Source: Butyrivibrio sp. M55 (GTDB lineage Bacteria; Bacillota; Clostridia; Lachnospirales; Lachnospiraceae). From it: DNA of 64,000 bases. The notes beneath the pieces were generated by a model. The model was not told where the DNA came from and did no database searches. It saw only the letters and a list, made by a program, of their open reading frames with translations. The stretch spans positions 248,001 to 312,000 of the forward strand of contig NZ_FPCD01000001.1 in assembly GCF_900116865.1 (NCBI RefSeq). Direction: 5' to 3'. The translations under genes and the position numbers were made by a program. Below, piece by piece: positions 1 to 8,211 of the stretch (positions within the stretch are counted from its first letter, which is position 1; every line of letters begins with the position of its first letter).

Positions 1-15
1 TATAACACGCTATAT

Positions 16-50
16 GTTTTTCGTAAAACTAGAATTTTGCGAAAAAGTAT
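16..50. repeat. AT-rich inverted repeat
   Basis: An inverted repeat with arms of the form TTTTTCG-AAAA and TTTTGCGAAAAA lies about 60 bases beyond the stop of the PHP gene. It could fold as a hairpin on either strand. Neither strand has a following T-run, so it is not a clear intrinsic terminator. Confidence 0.4.
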
Positions 51-66
51 ATTTACATCCCTATCA

Positions 67-92
67 GAGAAAATCATGCCGAGAAAATCATG
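67..92. repeat. Short tandem direct repeat
   Basis: Two copies of the 12-base unit GAGAAAATCATG, at 67-78 and 81-92, are separated by two bases just past the PHP gene stop. No function is apparent. The rest of 1-107 shows no gene. Confidence 0.6.
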
Positions 93-107
93 GAAAATCT
101 ATCCAAA

Positions 108-881
108 TTAATGCCAAATAACTTCCAAAGTCGGTCCCTGTGTAGGTATTGTAAGTGCTTTATCATTCTTAACTTCTTTAAATTCTTTATTATTTTCAAT
201 GTCACGGATAAATACAGGTGTACCTTCATTGTTCATAAAAGCTTTTATGTATTCATCAATGGAATTTATCTTATGATCAAACATCATGCCGCCCATATCG
301 GGTTGTCCGGGATTATGGATATCGGAACCTGCAGACATTCTGAAGTTCTTGCTTACGGCATATTCGTATCCGAGGCTGTTCTGATAATCGGGATTACATG
401 CGTTATATACTTCAGCACCGTCACTTACGTCAGGTGTCAGATTTATCTCGCTAAGATAGCCTCTTTCCCTGTAAGGATGAGCCTGGACCATGATTCCACC
501 ATATTCATGAACGCATTTGTATACTTCATATCTGTCTTTTTCAAGAATGTCCGGATTATCAAGAAGCCACTTTTTATCCACTCCGTAAAGAAGAAATTCG
601 TCTCCGTGAAAATTATATTCTATACCGAACATAACAGTCAGATCCGAGCCTGTTCTCTGAGCCTCTTCCAGTGCATGTTCATAGCCGCTGCAGTACATCT
701 CTACCCTCTTCTCCCAGGGCAGGTCTTTCGGAACACAGCTGTTTCCGTTAAAAAAGTGATCTGTAATAATAATTCCGCTGTAGCCAAGCTCCGACATATA
801 TTTAATGAACTCGCGGGCCTCTGTTCCTGAGCAGGCGCTCGCTTCCTTGGTGTGCATGTGAGTTTCATAAATGTACTTCAT
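108..881 (-). CDS. PHP-domain metal-dependent phosphoesterase
   Basis: A 257-residue protein of the PHP superfamily (histidinol-phosphatase or polymerase-type metallo-phosphoesterases). Visible metal ligands are the H8-x-H10 pair near the N-terminus, D41-H42 in ITDH, E88 in GIEY, H135 in QAHP and the terminal GSDIH motif with D187 and H189. This is the full trinuclear metal set of the family. The substrate cannot be read from sequence; nucleotide, histidinol phosphate or another phosphoester are all possible. It follows the M42 peptidase by 22 bases, so the two probably share a transcript. The AAAGGAG upstream is about 17 bases from the ATG, longer than usual, which suggests weak translation. 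Confidence 0.85.
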   Translation of the reverse strand: MKYIYETHMHTKEASACSGTEAREFIKYMSELGYSGIIITDHFFNGNSCVPKDLPWEKRVEMYCSGYEHALEEAQRTGSDLTVMFGIEYNFHGDEFLLYGVDKKWLLDNPDILEKDRYEVYKCVHEYGGIMVQAHPYRERGYLSEINLTPDVSDGAEVYNACNPDYQNSLGYEYAVSKNFRMSAGSDIHNPGQPDMGGMMFDHKINSIDEYIKAFMNNEGTPVFIRDIENNKEFKEVKNDKALTIPTQGPTLEVIWH

Positions 882-903
882 AATGTTGTCTTTTTGTGCT
901 CCT

Positions 904-1953
904 TTAGTCAGTCGTATATGCTATCAATAAGCGCAGCGTATTTTCTGCGCCATCTTTATGGCTTCTCTCATATCCGTGAGAAGCATAAACACCGGCACCT
1001 ATAAGCCCGTGTCTAAGATCGTTTCCTGCGCGGAGTGAAGCTTCGGCGTCACTTCCGTAGAATGGATATACATCAACGGCATAATCTATGTCATTATCCA
1101 TAGCAGCCTTGATAAGAGATTTTACAACGTTGTAGTTGTAAGGCCCCGCGCTGTCTTTTGCGCAAATGGAAACCTGTTTTTCGCTACAATCAAGATTTTC
1201 ACCGACACATCCCATATCAACAGATATTACCTCTGTACAGCCTTTTGGAACGCTTCCGCATCCACCGTGGCCAACTTCTTCAAAAACTGTTATATGGGCA
1301 TATATTGCTCTTTCAGGGGTGATATTATTATCTTTAAGATATTTTGCATAAGCAAATAAAATTCCGACGCTAAGCTTATCATCCAGGAATCTGGATTTGA
1401 TATAGCCGCTCTTTGTCACTCTGAAATTCGGATCAAAACATACTATATCACCGATAGATATACCCAGCTTCTTTACATCGTCTGCATCTTTTACATCTTC
1501 ATCAAGAACAACTTCGCAGCTGCTCCATTCTCTTTTCTGCTCGTTGTACTTTCCGTTTACGTGAATTGAAGCATCATTTAACTGGAAAGTGCCTTCGTAT
1601 TCACCGTTAAATTTGGTTATGACCTTTACATTTTCAGTCTCGGCATTGTTTGGATTCATACCACCTAAATTGGTAAGCTCCAGTCTTCCGTTTGGCTTGA
1701 TCCTTGAGACCATTCCGCCAAGCGTATCTACATGAGCTTCAAGAAGGAGCCCGTTATCTTTATCTTTGCCGCCAAACTCAACGATAATACCGCCTTTAAC
1801 CGTGTAGTAAGCGTTAAAACCAAGCGCTTCAAACTCTTTTTTTACAAAAGAAGCTGCTTCTTCGGTGTAACCTGTAGGAGAATCGATATTTACGATTTCT
1901 TCAGTTTTCTTTACAAGATAATCGACATATTTTTTTTCAATTTTTTTCTTCAT
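904..1953 (-). CDS. M42 family metallopeptidase (glutamyl/deblocking aminopeptidase type)
   Basis: A cytosolic dinuclear zinc aminopeptidase of family M42, about 349 residues, the normal family length. Expected elements are present in order: EAHVDT near residue 74 (first zinc His and Asp), FLDDK near 191 (bridging Asp), FEEVGHGG near 225 (catalytic Glu pair), VDMG near 246 (zinc Asp), and a late HGYERSH (last zinc His). The frame opens upstream at 1974. GAGGAG is well spaced from the ATG at 1953, giving MKKKIEKK as the likely N-terminus. Substrate choice (N-terminal residues of short peptides) is inferred from the family. It probably heads a two-gene unit with the PHP gene. Confidence 0.88.
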   Translation of the reverse strand: MKKKIEKKYVDYLVKKTEEIVNIDSPTGYTEEAASFVKKEFEALGFNAYYTVKGGIIVEFGGKDKDNGLLLEAHVDTLGGMVSRIKPNGRLELTNLGGMNPNNAETENVKVITKFNGEYEGTFQLNDASIHVNGKYNEQKREWSSCEVVLDEDVKDADDVKKLGISIGDIVCFDPNFRVTKSGYIKSRFLDDKLSVGILFAYAKYLKDNNITPERAIYAHITVFEEVGHGGCGSVPKGCTEVISVDMGCVGENLDCSEKQVSICAKDSAGPYNYNVVKSLIKAAMDNDIDYAVDVYPFYGSDAEASLRAGNDLRHGLIGAGVYASHGYERSHKDGAENTLRLLIAYTTD

Positions 1954-2060
1954 ATTAACTTCGCTCCTCAACAAAACATTCTACTCTTGGAAAATGCAAT
2001 ATTCCAGCAAAAAAGGATAAAATCTTTATTTAAAAACTTTGAATAACCCTGGAAATGTAG

Positions 2061-2090
2061 AAAAAAGCCTGTATCCTGCGATACAGACCT
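2061..2090 (-). terminator. Intrinsic terminator after the 109-residue gene
   Basis: Read on the minus strand, a 7-bp stem CTGTATC/GATACAG with a four-base loop is followed by GC and six T. It lies 16 bases beyond the stop of the small gene at 2106. Confidence 0.85.
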
Positions 2091-2105
2091 AATTGATAAA
2101 GTTTA

Positions 2106-2435
2106 TTACAGCAAAGATTTGACTGCATTATCCATTGCAGACTTAACCTTTGTATTCATTTCATCGGAAATCTGAACGTGAAGCATATTGATGACCCTGT
2201 TATCAATAGAATACCCCAATCTTGATGCGTGCTCGTTCAGATCGTCGGAATGAGTATTCTCGTAGCTTGAACGAAGATTCGCACTCAAGAGTTTCATTGA
2301 TGTCATTGACTCATATACTTCGGCAAAATCAGCTCCAAACTTCTTCTTATCCTCTTCACTCAAAGATGAAATTGCAGTCTGATTAAGATATTTGTTTGTA
2401 ATACTGTCAACCGATGCCAAAAAATTAAAATCCAT
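2106..2435 (-). CDS. Hypothetical protein, 109 residues
   Basis: I do not recognise this protein. It is 109 residues, predicted soluble and largely helical, rich in Asn, Ser and acidic residues, with no Cys, no signal peptide and no membrane segment. It stands alone, with its own terminator and a promoter region containing an unusual sigma-D/sigma-28-like motif. A role linked to motility or cell surface is possible only by that promoter inference. Codon use matches the neighbours, and a GGGAG ribosome site lies just upstream of the ATG. Confidence 0.75.
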   Translation of the reverse strand: MDFNFLASVDSITNKYLNQTAISSLSEEDKKKFGADFAEVYESMTSMKLLSANLRSSYENTHSDDLNEHASRLGYSIDNRVINMLHVQISDEMNTKVKSAMDNAVKSLL

Positions 2436-2470
2436 AAATGAATTATCTCCCTGGAATTATTCAGATACAA

Positions 2471-2502
2471 ATTATATATCGGAAGACACGAATTTTAGTT
2501 AA
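2471..2502 (-). promoter_or_regulatory. Possible sigma-D (flagellar-type) promoter
   Basis: On the minus strand TTAA (2502-2499), 15 bases, then TCCGATAT (2483-2476) resembles the TAAA-N15-GCCGATAA form used by flagellar sigma factors, with one mismatch in each box. An overlapping TATAAT (2476-2471) could instead be a sigma-A -10 box, but no good -35 box sits 16-18 bases before it. The site is about 40 bases upstream of the 109-residue gene. Confidence 0.4.
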
Positions 2503-2550
2503 GCCATTTTACGAAAAATTCAAAATATACCATATTTTGTTTAATAACAT

Positions 2551-2582
2551 AAAAGAGCAAGATGAACTGCCATCTTGCTCAT
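2551..2582 (-). terminator. Intrinsic terminator after cytidylate-kinase-like gene
   Basis: On the minus strand a 10-bp stem GAGCAAGATG/CATCTTGCTC with a 6-base loop is followed by TTTTATG. It sits 15 bases past the stop at 2597. The T-run is short, so termination may be partial. Confidence 0.75.
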
Positions 2583-2596
2583 AATATCATATTATA

Positions 2597-3232
2597 TCAG
2601 CCTTTTTTGCCGGCTTCGTAATCTTCGACATATTGAATTATCAGTTTTACAGTGCCCTCAATTCCAAGAATGCTCGAATTGATGCAAAGATCATAGCTGT
2701 CGGCTCTTCCCCATTTCTTGGAAGAATAATAGTTGTAATAACTCTGACGCTGTTTATCTTTCTTTATCATCATCTCACGTGCTTTTTCGTTTGATGTGAT
2801 ATCTGAAAATCTCTCACGTATCCTCTTGATCTTACATTCTTCATCACCGTAAATAAAAAGATTAAGTACATTCGGAAGGTCGCTCAATGCATAATCTGCG
2901 CATCTTCCAACAATGATACAGGGTTCTTCCTTAGCGATCTTCTTGATCGTATCAAACTGTGCAAGGAAAACCTTGTGACTGATCGGCATATCTACAAAAC
3001 TAGAGGAATTATATCCAAAAGAATATGTATCCATTACAAGATTATACAAAAAAGAATTTGTAGGCCTTTCATCGTGATTCTGGATCATTTCCTCACAGAA
3101 TCCGCTTTCTTTTGCAGCTCTTGATAAAAGTTCCTTGTCATAACATTTTATTCCAAAATGATCGGCAACCATCTCTCCGATTTCTCTTCCGCCCGATCCA
3201 AACTGTCTACCGATAGTGATTATCGTATTCAT
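2597..3232 (-). CDS. Cytidylate kinase-like family protein
   Basis: A P-loop nucleotide kinase homologue of about 211 residues, of the cytidylate-kinase-like family common in Clostridia. The N-terminal GRQFGSGGREIG is the modified Walker A loop of this group. IIVGRCADY and a basic lid segment (ERFSDITSNEKAREMM) follow. It is not the housekeeping Cmk, whose P-loop reads GPAGAGKS-like, so the true substrate is uncertain. The frame is open from a GTG at 3241, but AAGGGG is spaced correctly for the ATG at 3232. It is followed by a terminator and preceded by the pseudouridine synthase gene 41 bases away. Confidence 0.8.
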   Translation of the reverse strand: MNTIITIGRQFGSGGREIGEMVADHFGIKCYDKELLSRAAKESGFCEEMIQNHDERPTNSFLYNLVMDTYSFGYNSSSFVDMPISHKVFLAQFDTIKKIAKEEPCIIVGRCADYALSDLPNVLNLFIYGDEECKIKRIRERFSDITSNEKAREMMIKKDKQRQSYYNYYSSKKWGRADSYDLCINSSILGIEGTVKLIIQYVEDYEAGKKG

Positions 3233-3282
3233 ACAGATCACCCCTTTTTATAAAAAAGCTTTACTCTCACTTATATCTTACC

Positions 3283-4209
3283 TTATTTGAGAACATCAAG
3301 CAAATGCTGAAAGTATGCAGGTAAAGGGGCATCTGTCTCGATATATTCAGAGCTTTTCGGATGAACAAAAGAAAGAGTTTTTGCGTGAAGACACTGACCT
3401 TCTGTCTTAAATTTACTCTTTCTTCCGGGAGCATATACCTCATCTCCCAAAAGAGGATGGCCGATATGCGCCATATGAACCCTAATCTGGTGCGTTCTTC
3501 CTGTTTTTAACTTACACTCTATATAAGTCATATTATCCTGCTCAAAACGCTTCAAAACGCGATAATGGGTAAACGCCTCTTTTCCGCCTTTTGAAACGAC
3601 AGCCATTTTCTTTCTGTCCGAAGGACTTCTTCCGATCGGCGCATCGATATCGCCTTCATCTTCCTTGATTATTCCATAGCAAATGGCATGATAGATGCGG
3701 TCTATAGAATGTTCCTTGAGCTGAGCCGCTATTTCCCTGTGAGATGCGTCATTTTTGCAGATGATAACGGAGCCTGTCGTATCCTTGTCGATTCTGTGTA
3801 CGATTCCGGGTCTTAAAACGCCATTGATACCTGATAGATTCTTGCAATGAAACATAACGGCATTTACGAGCGTATCGGAATAATGACCGGGAGCCGGATG
3901 TACCACCATGTTTTTGGGCTTATTTACAACAAGCACATCCTCATCCTCATAAATAATATCAAGAGGAATATCCTGCGGTACAATTTCCGGAACTTCAAGC
4001 GGCGGAATCTCCATCTTTATCACATCATTTTCAGATACGACATAACTTGCCTTTACATTCTTATCATTGCAAAAAACCTTTTTATCATCGATAAGTTTTT
4101 TTATATAAGAACGCGAAAAAGAATCGATAAGTTCACTTATAAGCTTATCGATTCTGTATCCTTCATATTCATCGGTAACTACACATTCAAAGAGATTTGT
4201 TTCATCCAT
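3283..4209 (-). CDS. RluA-family pseudouridine synthase (RluD type)
   Basis: A 308-residue rRNA pseudouridine synthase. An N-terminal S4 RNA-binding domain (about residues 15-62) precedes the catalytic domain. The motif HRIDKDTTG carries the catalytic Asp at about residue 141. KTGRTHQIRVHMAHIGHPLLGD follows in two conserved parts (TGRTHQIRVH, GHPLLGD). The family isomerises uridines in 23S rRNA; RluD specificity is inferred. It lies 12 bases after lspA, an arrangement common in Firmicutes, and is the last gene of the aroB-lspA-rlu unit. Confidence 0.92.
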   Translation of the reverse strand: MDETNLFECVVTDEYEGYRIDKLISELIDSFSRSYIKKLIDDKKVFCNDKNVKASYVVSENDVIKMEIPPLEVPEIVPQDIPLDIIYEDEDVLVVNKPKNMVVHPAPGHYSDTLVNAVMFHCKNLSGINGVLRPGIVHRIDKDTTGSVIICKNDASHREIAAQLKEHSIDRIYHAICYGIIKEDEGDIDAPIGRSPSDRKKMAVVSKGGKEAFTHYRVLKRFEQDNMTYIECKLKTGRTHQIRVHMAHIGHPLLGDEVYAPGRKSKFKTEGQCLHAKTLSFVHPKSSEYIETDAPLPAYFQHLLDVLK

Positions 4210-4221
4210 TCTCGAAATACC

Positions 4222-4764
4222 TTATTTGAACTCCTTGAATTTCTTCTGCTGCTTGAAGCTCAAAAATTCAAAGTCGTTATCCTTGTAGTAAAAAAGAAGC
4301 AGTCCCGCAAAGATAAATGTTGCAACCGTAACATAAATATCGGCCACATTAAAGATAGGGAAATTGATTATAACAAAATAAATGAAATCAATAACATAAT
4401 CATTATGTATTCTGTCGATCATGTTTCCTGCGGCACCGCTTGCAACAAGTGCCAAAACAATATGCAAAATATTATATTTCTTGTCATCGGGCATTCTGAA
4501 AAGAACGTATGCGATAACCACAAGCATAATTGCGGCAATAAGTACGAAAAAAACCTTCTGATTCTGAAGCATTCCAAACGCAGCTCCGCTGTTTTTCAAA
4601 AAATTAAGCTCAAGAACCCCGTTGATTATCTTGATTGCGGGCTTATCCTGAAGATGTACAAGTGCAAGGTGCTTTGTGAGCTGATCGAAAAATATCAGCA
4701 AGACAATAAGTACAAGATCGGAAAGTAAAAAAAGTTTTTTCTTTTTAGATAAATTTGTGTTCAT
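4222..4764 (-). CDS. lspA: Lipoprotein signal peptidase (signal peptidase II)
   Basis: A 180-residue integral membrane aspartyl protease that removes signal peptides from prolipoproteins. Four hydrophobic segments are visible (about 12-30, 70-90, 97-113, 128-155). The catalytic Asp residues are in GNMIDR (D117) and FNVAD (D142). The N-terminal cytosolic start is Lys-rich and the C-terminal tail is charged. It lies between aroB (25 bases away) and the pseudouridine synthase. A likely client in this window is the lipoprotein carboxypeptidase at 8704-9678. Confidence 0.95.
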   Translation of the reverse strand: MNTNLSKKKKLFLLSDLVLIVLLIFFDQLTKHLALVHLQDKPAIKIINGVLELNFLKNSGAAFGMLQNQKVFFVLIAAIMLVVIAYVLFRMPDDKKYNILHIVLALVASGAAGNMIDRIHNDYVIDFIYFVIINFPIFNVADIYVTVATFIFAGLLLFYYKDNDFEFLSFKQQKKFKEFK

Positions 4765-4789
4765 AATAAATCCTCTGTAAAACCTCTAT

Positions 4790-5896
4790 TTATTCATTGG
4801 CCTTTTTTGACCAATCAATTTCTTCGAGAGCGGCTCTCATCTCGTCATCCGTAACCGTAGTATCGATAACGGCTCTGCCTATCTTCTTGATAAGGATAAA
4901 CTTGATCTTATCAGCATCAGCTTTCTTGTCGGATTTTGTAAGTTTTATGACCTCATCCGCGTCAATACTGTCAAGAGAAATAGGAAGATTAAACGGAACA
5001 AGCATATCTCTTACTTCATAATATTCCTCCATTGAAAGAAGTCCCTTCTTCCAAGAGATAAATGCTGCCGCAACAAAACCGAGCGAAATACACTCTCCGT
5101 GCATAAGCTCAAAGTTTTTGTACTTCTCAATTGCATGTCCGAGTGTATGACCAAAGTTAAGAAGTGCTCTTTCGCCCTTCTCTGTGGGGTCCTTCTCAAC
5201 AACTGCTTTCTTCACAAGACAGCTTCTGTATACCATCTCCAAAAGAGTATCAATATCCCTGTCATCAATCTCATACATATTGTCTATGAGCCAGGTGTAG
5301 AATTCGCTGTCCTTAATGATTCCATGCTTCATAACCTCGGCAAAACCCGAAGCAAACTGTCTTTCGTCAAGTGTCTTAAGAGTTGATATATTCATATAAA
5401 CAAGTTTCGGCATATAAAATGCTCCGACCATGTTCTTATATCCCTTGTAATCAACGCCTGTCTTTCCGCCGATACTGCTGTCCGACTGAGCCAGAAGCGT
5501 TGTGGGAATCTGGATAAAAGCAATTCCTCTTAAATAAGTTGCAGCCGTAAAACCTGACATATCGCCTACAACTCCGCCGCCGAGAGCAACGATTAGATCA
5601 TGCCTGTCAAAATGATTCAAAATAAGCTGTTCATATATCTTATTTATCTCATCGAGGTTCTTATTTGCCTCTCCTGCGGGTATTACACACTTTATAACAG
5701 TTTTTGCAACTTTATTTAGTATATCACATACTTCATTTGAGTAAAGTCCATCTACATTAGAATCTGTGATAAGGCAGATTTTTCTGTTCTCAAAACCGAT
5801 TTTCTTTATTTCATCAGCAAGGTCTGAAAAGTCTTTGCTATATACAATGTCATAGCAAGGTTTCTCCTGATAGCATACGTTTAATGTCTTTTCCAT
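4790..5896 (-). CDS. aroB: 3-dehydroquinate synthase
   Basis: The second enzyme of the shikimate pathway, converting DAHP to 3-dehydroquinate with NAD and a divalent metal. At 368 residues it is of usual length. GGGVVGDMSGF is the NAD-binding glycine loop, followed by the conserved TTLLAQSDSSIGGKTGVD, with HTLGHAIE and MHGE later carrying metal-binding His residues. The GAGGAG ribosome site begins immediately after the T-run of the sepF terminator, so aroB transcription depends on read-through or a promoter I cannot see. It heads the aroB-lspA-rlu unit. Confidence 0.95.
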   Translation of the reverse strand: MEKTLNVCYQEKPCYDIVYSKDFSDLADEIKKIGFENRKICLITDSNVDGLYSNEVCDILNKVAKTVIKCVIPAGEANKNLDEINKIYEQLILNHFDRHDLIVALGGGVVGDMSGFTAATYLRGIAFIQIPTTLLAQSDSSIGGKTGVDYKGYKNMVGAFYMPKLVYMNISTLKTLDERQFASGFAEVMKHGIIKDSEFYTWLIDNMYEIDDRDIDTLLEMVYRSCLVKKAVVEKDPTEKGERALLNFGHTLGHAIEKYKNFELMHGECISLGFVAAAFISWKKGLLSMEEYYEVRDMLVPFNLPISLDSIDADEVIKLTKSDKKADADKIKFILIKKIGRAVIDTTVTDDEMRAALEEIDWSKKANE

Positions 5897-5908
5897 AACA
5901 TTCTCCTC

Positions 5909-5950
5909 AAAAAAAGACTGTTGACCTTATTATCTGTGTCAACAGCCTCG
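5909..5950 (-). terminator. Intrinsic terminator between sepF and aroB
   Basis: On the minus strand a GGCTGTTGAC/GTCAACAGTC stem is followed by seven T (5915-5909). The aroB ribosome site starts directly after the T-run, so the element could act as an attenuator for aroB as well as the sepF terminator. Confidence 0.85.
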
Positions 5951-5956
5951 ATCTTT

Positions 5957-6484
5957 TTAATCTATCTGCTGTGGTCCTTCTGTAATTCCACCACCGAATG
6001 TCCCGCTCAAAATACTCTGGAAATCACCTGAAATATCTACAGATGCAGGTGTAATAATAAATATATATCTGGAAATTTTCTGAAGATTACCTGATATTGC
6101 AAATGTCGAACCCGAAGTAAAATCAATGATTCTCTGTGCGATATCAACATCAAGACCTTCCAGATTAAGTACAACAGTCCTGTTAGCCAAAAGTGTTTCC
6201 GTTATCTCCCTTGCATCCTCGACAGAAGTAGGTTTAATCACGCAAACCTCCATGCCTGCCGCAGATAAAGCCTTCCTTGATCTGGTAGGAACAACTTTTG
6301 GAGTTGTCTTCTTTTTTTCCTCGGAAAGATCTATTGCAGGAACATCCTTTCCAATAGGAGTCGTATTGCTAAATATATCGTTTTTGGAACTGCTATCATA
6401 GTAGACATCATCAGAATCGTAATATCCGCTTTCATCATCTCCCGTAAGCTGTATTGCTTTTAAAAACTTATCCATTACGCTCAT
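5957..6484 (-). CDS. sepF: Cell division protein SepF
   Basis: A 175-residue FtsZ-associated Z-ring protein. A short N-terminal membrane-targeting helix (MSVMDKFLKAIQL) is followed by an acidic, Tyr- and Ser-rich linker (about 15-75). The C-terminal SepF domain begins near EVCVIKPTS and contains NRTVVLNLEGLD, RIIDFTSGSTFAI and RYIFIITP, all typical. It has its own sigma-A promoter and terminator, so it is uncoupled from the upstream envelope operon. The YggS-type gene often found next to sepF is absent here. Confidence 0.95.
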   Translation of the reverse strand: MSVMDKFLKAIQLTGDDESGYYDSDDVYYDSSSKNDIFSNTTPIGKDVPAIDLSEEKKKTTPKVVPTRSRKALSAAGMEVCVIKPTSVEDAREITETLLANRTVVLNLEGLDVDIAQRIIDFTSGSTFAISGNLQKISRYIFIITPASVDISGDFQSILSGTFGGGITEGPQQID

Positions 6485-6533
6485 TATCTATATGCTCCTC
6501 ATAATAATAATCCCAACAAAAATCTACCTTAAT

Positions 6534-6561
6534 ATTATCGTAGATTTGTACCGTATGTCAA
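6534..6561 (-). promoter_or_regulatory. sigma-A promoter for sepF
   Basis: On the minus strand TTGACA (6561-6556), a 16-base spacer, then GATAAT (6539-6534), about 50 bases upstream of the sepF ATG at 6484. The rest of the 117-base gap to the HlyD-like gene shows no gene. Confidence 0.8.
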
Positions 6562-6601
6562 ATCGCTGTTGTGACAAACGGGCTCCTTGCTTGGGTTTTG
6601 G

Positions 6602-8146
6602 TCAAGGATTTGCGGTTGAACCGCCATCTGCCGATTCATCAATTGTCGCTTGAGAATCTTCTGAATCCTGTGAATCACCTGAAGATGCACTCTCCGCCTC
6701 ATCTGCCGATCCTTGTGAAGCCGAAGTTTCTTCATTGTCCTGTGAATCCTGAGGTTCGTCCTTGGATCTGAGATTTTTATCATATGATTCGGCATCCAGA
6801 ATAATATAGTCATAAACTCTAAGGCCGTATCTGGTTTTAGACTTAACTATAGAGTATTCCTCGTTATTGTATAGTACTTCAATCTGCTTGAAGTCGGCAT
6901 AGCCTTTATTATAATTATATACGCCTTTAAGCGTACCCGTTTTGCCTACTGTAAACGTTGCAGTCGAATCCGGCTTTATAAGCACATCTCCGGCTCTTAG
7001 CGAATCTGTATCTATATAGCAGTCGGAATCATCCTCATTATAAATTGATATATTGACCGATTCAACAGTCTTATTTCCCTGCTCATCGTATTTATCCCTA
7101 AGAACGCTCGTTGTATCATCATTGTTCTCGGAAATGAAGTCATGAGGAATGGTAAAAAAGCTCTTTTCTACAATTGCGGAATTAGGTATCTTAAGACCGT
7201 TATTACTGTCTGTCAGAATCTCCACGCTTAAGAATCTGTCCCTGCAGAAAGTAATCATGGAATTGGTAAAAGACAACATGAAAAATTTATCACCGTTTCC
7301 GTTAGTGAACGAAGACACCTTTGCCGAGGAAATATCCTGATTCTTGATGAATTTAACATCAACATACTGATGACTTTCAAGCTCTTTGGCCTGCTCTTCA
7401 TCTTTTACATTTATTATAATGGACCAGTCTTCGCTGTCGCAGATCTTATAAACCGGATCACCCTTTTTTACAAGTGAATTATTTATAAGCTGATGCTTTT
7501 CATATTTTGACTGATCAAAATTTTCAAGAGTTATACTATCGGGAGTAAGATTTTCATAACCGTCGGTTGAATAAATTACTATGCCCGGGTCCTGCGCACT
7601 TACTCTGGCGATTGAATTATTCAGATTAAGAGATTGAATGTCATTAAGAAGACTACTGTTTGAGAGCTTCTGCACCGTGCCGTCAAGTCCGCTCTTAAAA
7701 TCATAAACAGTATAAAAATTTTTCTCATCAAAAGATGAAGTGAACGACATGATCTGAGAACGAAGTTCCGACATGCTCTCATCATTCAGCTCCACTTCTT
7801 CCGAACCCTGTGATTTTAAATATTCAATAAGTTTTCCCGATTCATCGATAGTATAGACAAGATCTCCGACCGCTGCCCTTGTACCTTCGGATGCAATATA
7901 ATACACATAGCCCGCACGGTCAGCCGGAACGATCTTTTCGCTTCTGATAGCGATGGCCTCATAAATGTTATTGGTCGAAAGAGATCCGTCCATAACCTGA
8001 TAAGGAATAACGCGGTCTTTGCCAAGGTAAATAACAACACTGATGATTATGTATATTGCCACGGCAACAAAGAAAACCACTCCGATATTTAGATTATTTA
8101 TGTTTTTGGGATACTTTGTAATTTTACGGCTATTCTGGCCGGCCAT
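6602..8146 (-). CDS. HlyD-like membrane-anchored adaptor protein
   Basis: About 514 residues: a single N-terminal membrane anchor (about 22-43 of the short form), then a large extracellular region with biotinyl/HlyD-like beta hairpins (ADRAGYVYYI and the YKICD half), and a Ser/Asp/Glu-rich low-complexity tail over the last 50 residues. It resembles HlyD/RND adaptor-type proteins that Clostridia encode near sepF. No ABC exporter or outer-membrane partner is adjacent, so a transport role is unproven. The frame opens at 8164, but AGAAGG lies 8 bases before the ATG at 8146 (MAGQNSRK), which I prefer. It is the last gene of the mre operon. Confidence 0.75.
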   Translation of the reverse strand: MAGQNSRKITKYPKNINNLNIGVVFFVAVAIYIIISVVIYLGKDRVIPYQVMDGSLSTNNIYEAIAIRSEKIVPADRAGYVYYIASEGTRAAVGDLVYTIDESGKLIEYLKSQGSEEVELNDESMSELRSQIMSFTSSFDEKNFYTVYDFKSGLDGTVQKLSNSSLLNDIQSLNLNNSIARVSAQDPGIVIYSTDGYENLTPDSITLENFDQSKYEKHQLINNSLVKKGDPVYKICDSEDWSIIINVKDEEQAKELESHQYVDVKFIKNQDISSAKVSSFTNGNGDKFFMLSFTNSMITFCRDRFLSVEILTDSNNGLKIPNSAIVEKSFFTIPHDFISENNDDTTSVLRDKYDEQGNKTVESVNISIYNEDDSDCYIDTDSLRAGDVLIKPDSTATFTVGKTGTLKGVYNYNKGYADFKQIEVLYNNEEYSIVKSKTRYGLRVYDYIILDAESYDKNLRSKDEPQDSQDNEETSASQGSADEAESASSGDSQDSEDSQATIDESADGGSTANP

Positions 8147-8167
8147 ATTATTAACCTTCTTCATACA

Positions 8168-8193
8168 TTGAGCCGCGGTGAACCGCGGCTCAA
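8168..8193 (-). other. Strong GC-rich hairpin before the HlyD-like gene
   Basis: A perfect 11-bp stem with a four-base loop lies between the P-loop gene and the HlyD-like gene. No T-run follows on the minus strand, so it is not a standard terminator. It lies about 22 bases upstream of the preferred ATG at 8146 and only four bases from the alternative ATG at 8164. It may stabilise or process the mRNA or modulate translation. Confidence 0.6.
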
Positions 8194-8211
8194 ATATCTC
8201 ATACTTAAAAT

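Noticed and set aside
16..50. Inverted repeat considered as a terminator for the PHP gene
   Set aside because: No T-run follows the stem on the minus strand, and the stem is AT-rich.
3847..4728. Long open frame on the plus strand opposite lspA and the pseudouridine synthase
   Set aside because: It is antisense to two well-supported genes, has no recognisable domain and no ribosome site, and its Ile/Asn/Lys-rich translation is typical of a shadow frame.
6535..6813. Same-strand alternative frame over the HlyD-like C-terminus
   Set aside because: It is out of frame with a conserved, acid-rich tail and gives a Met/Arg/His-rich peptide without any start signal. It spans the sepF promoter.
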